This document shows positions 35,211-43,225 of a stretch of DNA of 64,000 nt, piece after piece. The notes beneath the pieces are model-generated. The model saw only the letters and a program-made list of their open reading frames with translations, searched no databases and was not told the origin of the DNA. Source of the stretch: an uncultured Flavobacteriaceae bacterium. GTDB taxonomy: Bacteria > Bacteroidota > Bacteroidia > Flavobacteriales > Flavobacteriaceae. The position numbers and the translations under genes are program-made. The stretch lies in assembly GCA_943789365.1 (NCBI GenBank), contig CALSTV010000001.1:1798001-1862000 (forward strand). The letters are read 5' to 3'. Position 1 is the first letter of the stretch; every line of letters starts with the position of its first letter.

Positions 35211-35501
35211 ATGTGGAATAGTGAACAGAAAAACATTTGGCAAGAAGTAAAAAAGACTTGGAATGAACAACCTCAATCCGAAAAAATTAATATTCAAGTA
35301 TCAAAGCTCATAAATGAGTTTAAAAGTAAAGTAAGTCAATTCGAAAAAGATTCGATGAATTCAGACATAGCTGCTTTGAGATTAAATTGGGCTAAAACGA
35401 AAAGAAATAACATCAGCCAATTTGAAAAAGATTCAATAAAAAAGGACATCAATCTTATTACGAAATTTATAAGGAAAGTAATTAATCGATTTAAGAGATA
35501 A
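35211..35501 (+). CDS. small charged protein downstream of sigma factor
   Basis: A 96-residue soluble protein with an internal duplication: VSQFEKDSMNSDI and ISQFEKDSIKKDI, 33 residues apart. No membrane helix is seen, unlike most anti-sigma factors at this position; a membrane part may have been lost. The N-terminus MWNSEQKNIWQEVKKTWNEQ resembles the leading segment of small proteins encoded after ECF sigma genes in flavobacteria. It lies in the same cassette-like module as the sigma gene. The function is unknown. Confidence 0.6.
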   Translation: MWNSEQKNIWQEVKKTWNEQPQSEKINIQVSKLINEFKSKVSQFEKDSMNSDIAALRLNWAKTKRNNISQFEKDSIKKDINLITKFIRKVINRFKR

Positions 35502-35565
35502 AAACTACTGGCAACAATAAATAGCTAATTAAAGAAAACCGTTAATCCAGAAAAAAATCTGAAAA

Positions 35566-35997
35566 TTGAATATTAAAACGTCAGAAATACTAGTTGTCAA
35601 TAGTACGAAAAATGACATATTGAAAAACTGGAACCAGCAAGAGCCGGGTTTGGTTGATTCAACACTGCTCAATAAACCTTTTCGTAAAAACATAAATTTA
35701 CGGATACATTTAACGATTAAAGGACATAAAACATATATAAACATTCCCTCGGAATTGGTAATTAAAGAACTGAATAATAAATCATTAATTAGACTTTACA
35801 GTGATTTAAATAAAGCCTTTGTCATTTCCCTATTAATCGGAATAGTTCCCTCATTCATCTTTTTATATCTATATTCCGAGATTTTATACTTCCTTATCTC
35901 TGGAATACTTATTTCATTATTTATTTTTGGAGCAATATATTATAGGATAATCAAATTAAGTGAGAATTATATAAACAAGTTGAAATTGGGGAATTAG
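35566..35997 (+). CDS. unknown protein with two C-terminal membrane helices
   Basis: A 143-residue product from TTG 35566; an in-frame stop lies 6 bases before, and no ATG fits. Residues 1-80 are soluble. Two hydrophobic helices follow (FVISLLIGIVPSFIFLYLY and LYFLISGILISLFIFGAIYY). I do not recognise the family. It starts 50 bases after the end of the sigma module, downstream of a GTTAATCC that could be its own cassette border; the matching right end was not found. Confidence 0.5.
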   Translation: MNIKTSEILVVNSTKNDILKNWNQQEPGLVDSTLLNKPFRKNINLRIHLTIKGHKTYINIPSELVIKELNNKSLIRLYSDLNKAFVISLLIGIVPSFIFLYLYSEILYFLISGILISLFIFGAIYYRIIKLSENYINKLKLGN

Positions 35998-36278
35998 AAA
36001 AAAAATAATGATCTTCAATAACATTACCATCATATCTTTTTCTTTCATTCTTTTAAATAGCAAAAACACCGTCAATTCTTTTTTTGTACGCCTCTTTGAA
36101 AATGTTCTTGTACTTTATCTTTTATAGAGTGAAGATGCTATAAATCTGGTACAATACCGTACAAAATTAATTGCTATTTCTAGCTTGCATATTAAAGTTC
36201 TTGCGGTCTTTCTGTAAGCTTCCCCAAAAACCGAACTGTTTATAAGTAGAAAAATAATCTTAACTTTAAACAGTAATT

Positions 36279-36545
36279 ATGAGAAAAAGTAAATTTAGTC
36301 CACAACAAATAGCTTCTATTCTAAAGGAGTTTGATCACGGGAAATCTATTTCAGATATTTCCAGAGCGCATGGTATTAGTTCTGCTACCTTTTATAAGTG
36401 GCGTTCTAAGTATGCAGGTATGAATTCTAAAGAGCTTAAAAAGCTAAAAACTTTAGAAGAGGAGAATCGTAGACTCAAACAAATGTATTCAAGTTTGGCT
36501 TTAGATCATCAGCTAGCAAAAGAGATCATTGAAAAAAAGCTATAA
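36279..36545 (+). CDS. IS3-family OrfA (HTH)
   Basis: An 88-residue DNA-binding protein. The helix-turn-helix (SDISRAHGISSATFYKWRSK) is followed by a leucine-zipper-like coiled coil (LKTLEEENRRLKQMYSSLAL). Near the end the sequence AAAAAAAG (36532-36539) allows -1 slippage into orfB, giving the fused transposase OrfAB. Confidence 0.93.
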   Translation: MRKSKFSPQQIASILKEFDHGKSISDISRAHGISSATFYKWRSKYAGMNSKELKKLKTLEEENRRLKQMYSSLALDHQLAKEIIEKKL

Positions 36546-37378
36546 AGCCCTACCTGAAACGGCTTCTGGTCAAAGAGTTTATTGATTATGGCATAAGTAG
36601 GGCGTGCCGTATTTTAAATCTGAGTAAAAGTGTTTATTATTACCAGCCATTAGTCAAAGAGGATTCAGAAATTGAATCGGCTTTAAAAGAAAAGGCAGAA
36701 CAACACTCAGAAGAAGGGTTTTGGAAAGCTTATAATCGTTTGCGCAATGAAGGAAAGCCATGGAATCATAAACGAGTATACCGAGTTTATAAATCCTTAG
36801 GGTTGTCTTTGCGTAGAAAGGCAAAAAAGAGACTGCCAGCACGCGTAAAAGAACCTTTGGAGGTTCCTAAAGAATTAAACCATACATGGAGTATGGATTT
36901 TGTTACCGATGTATTAGACAACAGTAGACGCTTTAGAGGTTTTAATGTTATTGATGATTATAATAGAGAAATCCTTTTTATAGAGATAGATTATTCTTTG
37001 CCTAGTAATCGCATCCTTTGGGTCCTGAATCATTTGATACATAAAAGAGGTAAGCCAAAGCGCATCAGAATGGATAACGGACCAGAATTCATAGCAAACA
37101 TAACATCTCAATGGAGTACTATGCACGAAATAGACTTTAAATATATACAACCAGGTAAACCCACTCAAAATGCTTTTATAGAAAGATTTAATGGAAGTTA
37201 TAGGCGAGGTGTTTTGAATAAATACATTTTTGAAAATTTAGATCAAGTAAGAGCGCAAACTCAAATTTGGATGAATGACTATAATCATTACCGCCCACAT
37301 GATGCTTTAGGTAAAATACCACCAATTAAGTACGCCGAAAAAAAACGCGTCGCTGCCGCTGGGCTCATTTTAAAATAG
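36533..37378 (+). CDS. IS3-family OrfB transposase (expressed by -1 frameshift)
   Basis: The -1 frame is open from 36533, right after an in-frame TGA, and reads IKPYLKRLLVKEFIDYGISR. It has an HTH_21-like segment and an rve integrase core with the DDE residues in WSMDFVTD, IRMDNGPEF and NAFIERFNGSYRRG. There is no ATG near the start; the protein should be made as a fusion with OrfA by ribosomal slippage. Confidence 0.9.
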   Translation, partial: KKAIKPYLKRLLVKEFIDYGISRACRILNLSKSVYYYQPLVKEDSEIESALKEKAEQHSEEGFWKAYNRLRNEGKPWNHKRVYRVYKSLGLSLRRKAKKRLPARVKEPLEVPKELNHTWSMDFVTDVLDNSRRFRGFNVIDDYNREILFIEIDYSLPSNRILWVLNHLIHKRGKPKRIRMDNGPEFIANITSQWSTMHEIDFKYIQPGKPTQNAFIERFNGSYRRGVLNKYIFENLDQVRAQTQIWMNDYNHYRPHDALGKIPPIKYAEKKRVAAAGLILK

Positions 37379-37539
37379 ATTGGTTTAAATATTTATAATG
37401 AAGATAAACCAATTTATTTTAAAACGTAAAAAAGTATATATTTGGAAAATCAAACAGTTCTAATTAAGGGAAGCTTACATTTCTATCTGTGATTTATTTG
37501 CTAACTTTAGTGTTTACACAACATACTTGGATTTAATCA

Positions 37540-38838
37540 ATGCGCAAGAGAAAACTTATTATATTTTGGTTTAGAAGAGATTTAAGAATCGAGGACAATA
37601 AAGCTTTAAGTGATGCACTTCAACGGAATATTCCCGTGTTGCCTTTATTTATTTTTGATTCAAACATTATTGATGAACTAGAAACCGATGATCCAAGAAT
37701 TACATTTATCTATGAACAGCTAGAGCGATTGTCTAATGTGTTTAAGAGCTTTTCAAGTTCGATTTATGTGCATCGAGGTGTTCCAGAAATGGTTTGGACT
37801 GCCTTGCTTAATGAATTCGATATAGAAGCCGTTTATGCCAATGAAGATTATGAACCCTATGGGATTCAAAGAGATGCTAAAATAAAAGAATTACTAGAAG
37901 AAAAGCATGTAGATTTTCACCTTCGCAAAGATCATGTGATTTTTGCAAAAGGAGAAGTTCTCAAACCTGATAATTCTCCATATACGATATATACACCCTA
38001 TAGAAATAGATGGTTGAATCAATTCGAAGCTTCACTGCATCTCGAACAAAACCCTATAAACACAAAGGCTTTTTACAAATGCCAAATTGAATTTCCACAA
38101 ATAGAAACCGTTGGGTTTGTGAAGTCTACTATAAAAGTGCAGCCATATAGTCTCACAGGATTGAACGATTATAAAATCAATAGAGATTATCCTGCTAAGG
38201 ACCGTACAAGCTACCTCTCTCCACATTTAAGATTTGGCACCGTAAGTATCCGACAAATCTTCAAACAATCTTTGGAAAACCAGCAATTCATTTATGAACT
38301 TATTTGGAGAGAGTTTTTTATGCAGATTCTTTACCATTTTCCGCAAGTTGTTTGTGCCAACTTTAAACCGAAGTACGACAGTGTAGCATGGAGGAACAAG
38401 CAAAGTGAATTCGAAAAATGGAAAAATGGCACCACCGGATATCCCATAGTTGACGCAGGCATGCGACAGTTAAATGCCACAGGTTACATGCACAATAGAG
38501 TACGAATGATAACCGCTAGCTTTTTATGCAAACATCTTTTAATTGATTGGCGCTGGGGAGAGACATATTTCGCAAGTAAATTACTTGATTATGAGCTTGC
38601 ATCTAACAATGGAAACTGGCAATGGGTGGCCGGAACTGGCTGCGACGCTGCTCCGTATTTTAGAGTGTTTAACCCTACAGAACAAGTCAAAAAATTTGAC
38701 ACTGAACTTAGCTACATTCGTAAATGGGTGACGGAGTTAGATACACTAGAATACCCACCACCCATGGTCGATCATAAATTGGCCAGAGTAAGAGCTATCG
38801 AAACCTATAAAAAAGGAATACAAGGACACAACGAATAA
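37540..38838 (+). CDS. cryptochrome/DNA photolyase family protein
   Basis: A 432-residue flavoprotein of the photolyase/cryptochrome family. The N-terminal alpha/beta domain starts IIFWFRRDLRIEDNKAL. The FAD-binding domain contains ELIWREFFMQILYHFP, TGYPIVDAGMRQLNATGYMHNR and NGNWQWVAGTGCDAAPYFR with the tryptophans of the electron chain. It most likely repairs cyclobutane pyrimidine dimers in blue light; a signalling cryptochrome is the alternative. It lies just outside the IS3 element. Confidence 0.92.
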   Translation: MRKRKLIIFWFRRDLRIEDNKALSDALQRNIPVLPLFIFDSNIIDELETDDPRITFIYEQLERLSNVFKSFSSSIYVHRGVPEMVWTALLNEFDIEAVYANEDYEPYGIQRDAKIKELLEEKHVDFHLRKDHVIFAKGEVLKPDNSPYTIYTPYRNRWLNQFEASLHLEQNPINTKAFYKCQIEFPQIETVGFVKSTIKVQPYSLTGLNDYKINRDYPAKDRTSYLSPHLRFGTVSIRQIFKQSLENQQFIYELIWREFFMQILYHFPQVVCANFKPKYDSVAWRNKQSEFEKWKNGTTGYPIVDAGMRQLNATGYMHNRVRMITASFLCKHLLIDWRWGETYFASKLLDYELASNNGNWQWVAGTGCDAAPYFRVFNPTEQVKKFDTELSYIRKWVTELDTLEYPPPMVDHKLARVRAIETYKKGIQGHNE

Positions 38839-38849
38839 AGACGGTATTT

Positions 38850-38920
38850 AATGCAAAATAAGCAACGATTAATTTTGATTTGCGTTGAATAAAGATTATT
38901 TTCGTTGCAAATAATGCATT
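38850..38920. promoter_or_regulatory. imperfect inverted repeat before fic gene
   Basis: The 18-base arms 38850-38867 and 38903-38920 are inverted copies at 14 of 18 positions, both with ATGCA and GCAACG cores. TTGCGTTGAATAA and TTTCGTTGCAAATAA also repeat directly within. They end 3 bases before the fic ATG and may be bound by the C-terminal winged helix of the Fic protein. Confidence 0.5.
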
Positions 38921-38922
38921 GA

Positions 38923-40032
38923 ATGAAAGCTTTTATACATCAAAAAGACAATTGGCCAAATTTTACTTGGAACAGTAATGATTTTTTGGATTTGTTAAGT
39001 GAGGCAAGAAATTTACAGGGCAGACTTATTGGGAAAATGGAAACATTAGGTTTTGATTTAAGAAATGAAGCGCTACTTGACACATTGACTCTCGATGTAT
39101 TAAAATCATCGGAGATTGAAGATGAGTTTCTTAATCCTGACCAAGTGCGTTCATCAATTGCTCGGAGATTAGGTATAGAAATAGCGGGAGCAGTAGAATC
39201 TGACAGGAATGTAGAAGGAGTAGTGGATATGATGCTTGATGCATCACAAAAATGTTTTGCCCCATTGACAGCTGATAGACTTTTTGATTGGCATGCAGCT
39301 TTATTTCCGACAGGAAGAAGTGGAATGCACAAAATTACAGTAGCAGATTGGAGAAAAGATACCACAGGACCAATGCAAGCTATCTCTGGAGCAATGGGAA
39401 AAGAAAAAGTACATTTTCAAGCTCCTGACTCTGATTTGTTAGAAAAAGAAATGATTCGATTTATAGATTGGTTTAATAACAGAAAAATTAATTTGCTTAT
39501 TAAAGCTTCTATTGCACACTTATGGTTTGTTACTATTCATCCTTTTGAAGATGGCAACGGCAGAATAACAAGAGCATTGACAGATATGCTTCTTGCCCAG
39601 TCCGATAAGAGTAACCAACGTTTTTATAGTATGTCTGCACAAATTAGATTAGAAAGGAAGCAATATTATGAGATATTAGAAAAAATTCAAAAAGGAGATT
39701 TAGACATAACCGATTGGATTGTTTGGTTTTTAACCTGTTTAATTAATACTTTGAAATCGACAAATTCAATACTTACAAGAGTATTATTCAAAGCAGATTT
39801 TTGGCAGAAACACATAGATACCACTATGAATGACCGCCAAAGAAAATTGCTGAATAAATTAATGGATGGCTTTGACGGAAAGTTAACATCTTCGAAATGG
39901 GCAAAAATTGCAAATTGCTCTAAGGATTCGGCAGTTAGGGATATTAACGACCTGATTAAAAAAGGAATATTACAGAAAGAATTAGCAGGAGGAAGAAGTA
40001 CAAGTTATGAGTTGATAGAAATACCAGTTTAA
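38923..40032 (+). CDS. Fic family protein with DUF4172 and winged-helix domains
   Basis: A 369-residue AMP-transferase-type Fic protein. An N-terminal DUF4172 domain (NWPNFTWNSNDFLDLLSEAR) precedes the Fic core with the full active site HPFEDGNGRITR. The autoinhibitory helix motif is SSEIEDEFLN; the usual Gly or Asn after the Glu is Asp. A C-terminal winged helix (SSKWAKIANCSKDSAVRDIN) suggests DNA binding and self-regulation. Targets of this class are unknown; some act as toxin-like modules. Confidence 0.9.
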   Translation: MKAFIHQKDNWPNFTWNSNDFLDLLSEARNLQGRLIGKMETLGFDLRNEALLDTLTLDVLKSSEIEDEFLNPDQVRSSIARRLGIEIAGAVESDRNVEGVVDMMLDASQKCFAPLTADRLFDWHAALFPTGRSGMHKITVADWRKDTTGPMQAISGAMGKEKVHFQAPDSDLLEKEMIRFIDWFNNRKINLLIKASIAHLWFVTIHPFEDGNGRITRALTDMLLAQSDKSNQRFYSMSAQIRLERKQYYEILEKIQKGDLDITDWIVWFLTCLINTLKSTNSILTRVLFKADFWQKHIDTTMNDRQRKLLNKLMDGFDGKLTSSKWAKIANCSKDSAVRDINDLIKKGILQKELAGGRSTSYELIEIPV

Positions 40033-40143
40033 GTGCTTAAAAGAAAATGAATTTTATAAATTTAAAGTCGGTGTTTATCCGAAAATTTAGTACTTAAAAC
40101 TCACAACGAATCCTGCACAAATACATTGACAATACTATAAAAA

Positions 40144-40893
40144 ATGAAATTAGAAAGAATAAATATTTTTTGGACTGGAGGCTGGGATTCGACATTTAGA
40201 ATGCTACAATTAGCAGAGAAACAAGTAATAATACAACCCTATTATTTAAAAGATAATAGAAAATCTGAAGAACTAGAATTAAACACGATAAAAATATTAA
40301 CTGAAGAAATACTCAAATTAAATACAACTAAATGTGAGATTAATGAATTAATAAGTTTAAGCGTTTCTGATATTGAAAAGGATAATGACATAACGCTTTC
40401 TTATGAAAAAATTCGAGAAGAATTTAAACGAATAAGTAACGGAGCAGCGTTAGGGTCGCAATATGAGTGGTTAGCAAGATTCTCTAAAAATATTGATAAT
40501 CTAGAGTTAGGTATAGAAAAAGGATCGAAAGTTATTGATGTTATAAATACATTTGGAGCGCTAGATAAGCATACGAATTCAATAAAAGGAGAATATTTTT
40601 TTATCAACGAACAAAATTCATCAAAAGATTTAATAAAAGTTTTCGGTAATTATCATTATCCATTACTGAACTTTAGTAAGTTAAAAATGAAAAAAATAGC
40701 TGAGAAGAATGGAACTATTGACTTAATGAATAAAACTTGGTTTTGTCATGCACCAAAAAACGATCAGCCTTGTGGAAGTTGTAATCCTTGTGTGCAAACC
40801 ATAGAATTTGGATTAAAATATAGATTTAGTAATAAAGTTTTATTTAAGCATACAATCAAAGCGATTAAAAAAAAATTAAAGAAATTATTTTAA
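40144..40893 (+). CDS. QueC-like PP-loop ATPase, orphan
   Basis: A 249-residue protein with an N-terminal ATP-pyrophosphatase loop (IFWTGGWDSTFRMLQL, the SGGxDS-type motif) and a C-terminal zinc-type cluster CHAPKNDQPCGSCNPC with QueC-like spacing. QueC makes 7-cyano-7-deazaguanine, but no other queuosine gene is nearby and the loop reads TGGWDS instead of SGGxDS. QueC-like proteins also occur in anti-phage systems (Qat, some CBASS) and in surface-polysaccharide loci. It is preceded and followed by spacers and seems to be a single-gene unit. The function is open. Confidence 0.7.
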   Translation: MKLERINIFWTGGWDSTFRMLQLAEKQVIIQPYYLKDNRKSEELELNTIKILTEEILKLNTTKCEINELISLSVSDIEKDNDITLSYEKIREEFKRISNGAALGSQYEWLARFSKNIDNLELGIEKGSKVIDVINTFGALDKHTNSIKGEYFFINEQNSSKDLIKVFGNYHYPLLNFSKLKMKKIAEKNGTIDLMNKTWFCHAPKNDQPCGSCNPCVQTIEFGLKYRFSNKVLFKHTIKAIKKKLKKLF

Positions 40894-40952
40894 TACTTTT
40901 GATAGTAATCGTTCCGTAAGCCTAAAAAATAATAGACCAAAAAGAAACATCA

Positions 40953-43166
40953 GTGAAGATAAAAATATTGCTATTCCTGCTATTGATCAATAGTCCTATA
41001 TTCGCTCAAACATTTTCAGGATCCATTACAGATGTATACAACCAGGGGATTCAAGAGGCTGGGATTTATAACAAACGTACAGCCCAGCACACACATGCCA
41101 ATGAACACGGCGAATTCAGCCTAGAAAATTGTACTGTGGGAGACACCTTACAGGTGTCTAGTGTTGGATTTCAAACCAAACTTGTGCGTATCGAAGGCCT
41201 TAAGGAATCGCTACAGGTTAAACTCAATGCAAAGCCCGTGACTTTGGAGGAAGTGGTGATTGCACCTAAAATGAATGCACTCAATGTCATTACTGAAATC
41301 GACATTCAAACCCATCCTGTAAGCTCATCTCAAGAAGTATTACGCAGCGTTCCAGGACTATTTATAGGGCAACATGCCGGTGGAGGAAAAGCCGAGCAAA
41401 TCTTTTTACGCGGTTTCGATATAGACCACGGTACCGATATTAATATTACAGTAGACGGAATGCCTGTGAATATGGTGTCGCATGCACATGGACAAGGCTA
41501 TGCAGATTTGCATTTTGTCATTCCAGAAACCGTAGCAAAAATAGACTTTGGCAAGGGACCCTATTCTCAAGACAAAGGCAACTTTGCTACCGCAGGCTAT
41601 GTAGGTTTTAACACCAAAGAAAAACTGAACCAAAGCTCCATAACCATGGAAGCTGGGCAATTTGATACATACAGGTTACTGGGTATGTTCAACCTAGTGG
41701 CCAATAAAAATCACAACGCCTATATCGCTACAGAATTTATTTCGATGGATGGCTATTTCGACAGTCCTCAAAACTTCAACAGAAAAAACCTTTTTGGAAA
41801 ATATACTGGGAAATTGTCAAACCAAGATAAACTCGGGGTTACTTTCTCTTATTTTGATAGTAAATGGGACGCATCAGGGCAGATTCCGCAACGCGCAGTA
41901 GACAGTGGTATGATATCTCGTTATGGAGCTATAGACGATACAGAAGGAGGGGCCACCTCACGCACCAATGTCTTGATAGATCACGAAAAAAGAATTGATG
42001 CCCATGCAAAGGTTACGAGCAAAGTGTATGTAAATCAATACAATTTTGAACTCTATTCCAACTTTACCTTTTTTCTGGAAGACCCCGTAAACGGTGACCA
42101 AATAAGGCAAAAAGAAAGCAGAACCATTTATGGACTGCAATCGGAATACAAACAATCATTTTCAAACCACCATATCGAAGGAAGCTGGCAGGCAGGAATA
42201 AGTTTGAGAAATGACCAAAGCAAGGACAACGAATTGTCGCATACAGTCAATAGAAGTGAAACCTTGGAGCAAATTCAGTTAGGAGACATTAACGAAGCCA
42301 ATATAGGCGCTTTTATAGGCACAAGTATAAACCTTAACAAATGGACTTTCAATCCGTCACTAAGAATAGATTATTTTGATTTTCAATACAATGACCAATT
42401 AATGCCTGCCTATAAAACACAGAGCGTAGTCAAAACAATTGTGAGTCCAAAATTTAATATATTGTACAATCCAACCAACGACTTGCAACTATATGTAAAA
42501 ACAGGGAAAGGCTTTCATTCCAACGACACACGTGTTGTGGTTGCACAAGAAAATGAAATACTGCCCGCTGCCTATGGGTTTGATCTAGGGTATCTGTGGA
42601 AACCCCAACCAAAAATGTTGCTGAATATGGCATATTGGTATTTGTATTTGGATCAGGAATTTGTCTATGTAGGCGATGCAGGAATTGTGGAGCCCAGTGG
42701 AAAAACAAGACGTCAAGGAGTAGATTTGAGTTTTAGATACCAACCCTTTCAATGGTTGTTTTGGAATATGGATGCCAACTATACCTATGCACGTTCCATA
42801 GACGCGCCTGAAGGAGCTGATTACATTCCTCTAGCGCCCGATTTCACTCTAGCAAGTGGCTTGAATTTTAAGTTTGATTCAGGGTTTTATGGAGGTCTTA
42901 ATGTTCGTCATTTAGCCGATCGCCCTGCCAATGAAGACAATTCAATAATTGCAGAAGGTTTTACCATAACCGATATAAATGCTGGGTACAATTGGAGTCA
43001 TATGAGTGTAGGCATTCAAATTCAGAATCTGTTCAATACAGCATGGAATGAAGCCCAGTTTGCTACCGAATCGAGATTGCAAAATGAAGTCGAAGCGGTA
43101 GAAGAAATACATTTTACACCCGGAACACCCTTTTTTCTGAAAGCAATGATTCAGTATAAATTTTAG
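40953..43166 (+). CDS. TonB-dependent receptor
   Basis: A 737-residue outer-membrane receptor starting at GTG 40953 with the signal peptide IKILLFLLLINSPIFA. A carboxypeptidase-D-like regulatory domain (about residues 20-100) is followed by the plug (LRSVPGLFIGQHAGGGKAEQ and FLRGFDIDHGTDINITVDGM) and the beta-barrel ending in a C-terminal aromatic residue. The plug with DHGTD and the HAHGQGYADLHF segment resemble small-molecule or metal-chelate receptors. The partner gene 60 bases downstream is a HAD lipoprotein; they could work together on a phosphorylated ligand. Confidence 0.9.
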   Translation: MKIKILLFLLLINSPIFAQTFSGSITDVYNQGIQEAGIYNKRTAQHTHANEHGEFSLENCTVGDTLQVSSVGFQTKLVRIEGLKESLQVKLNAKPVTLEEVVIAPKMNALNVITEIDIQTHPVSSSQEVLRSVPGLFIGQHAGGGKAEQIFLRGFDIDHGTDINITVDGMPVNMVSHAHGQGYADLHFVIPETVAKIDFGKGPYSQDKGNFATAGYVGFNTKEKLNQSSITMEAGQFDTYRLLGMFNLVANKNHNAYIATEFISMDGYFDSPQNFNRKNLFGKYTGKLSNQDKLGVTFSYFDSKWDASGQIPQRAVDSGMISRYGAIDDTEGGATSRTNVLIDHEKRIDAHAKVTSKVYVNQYNFELYSNFTFFLEDPVNGDQIRQKESRTIYGLQSEYKQSFSNHHIEGSWQAGISLRNDQSKDNELSHTVNRSETLEQIQLGDINEANIGAFIGTSINLNKWTFNPSLRIDYFDFQYNDQLMPAYKTQSVVKTIVSPKFNILYNPTNDLQLYVKTGKGFHSNDTRVVVAQENEILPAAYGFDLGYLWKPQPKMLLNMAYWYLYLDQEFVYVGDAGIVEPSGKTRRQGVDLSFRYQPFQWLFWNMDANYTYARSIDAPEGADYIPLAPDFTLASGLNFKFDSGFYGGLNVRHLADRPANEDNSIIAEGFTITDINAGYNWSHMSVGIQIQNLFNTAWNEAQFATESRLQNEVEAVEEIHFTPGTPFFLKAMIQYKF

Positions 43167-43225
43167 AAACCTGGAGCGTAATGGGAAATCGAGCGCAATG
43201 AATTTTCAAAATAAAACCTATTAAT

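Larger units (their letters stand above)
27915..35515. other. integron-like gene cassette array
   Basis: Five modules are bracketed by private inverted repeats that start with GTT and end with AAC. XRE gene: TTGTTGTACCTA 27915-27926 and TAGGTACAACAA 28525-28536. parDE: TTGGGTGTA 28901-28909 and TACACCCAA 29520-29528. TetR/MBL: GTTCTCGGC 30417-30425 and GCCGAGAAC 32225-32233. DUF4238: GTTGTAAG 32289-32296 and CTTACAAC 33148-33155. Sigma factor: GTTGCCAGTA 34607-34616 and TACTGGCAAC 35506-35515. In integron cassettes the first bases (TTRRRY) are complementary to the cassette's own attC start (RYYYAA), which is the same logic. No intact integrase is present, so by analogy this is an attC cluster lacking an integrase. 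Confidence 0.65.
36213..37479 (+). mobile_element. intact IS3-family insertion sequence (IS150-like)
   Basis: The 1267-bp element has terminal inverted repeats TGTAAGCTTCCC plus GAACTGTTT (left 36213-36241, right 37451-37479) and is flanked by the 4-bp direct repeat TTTC (36209-36212 and 37480-37483), the expected target duplication. It carries orfA and orfB with a slippery A7G between them. All features of an active element are in place. Confidence 0.95.

Noticed and set aside
36001-36212. Search for a gene or cassette border before the IS3 element
   Set aside because: No frame with recognisable sequence and no partner for GTTAATCC (35541-35548) was found.
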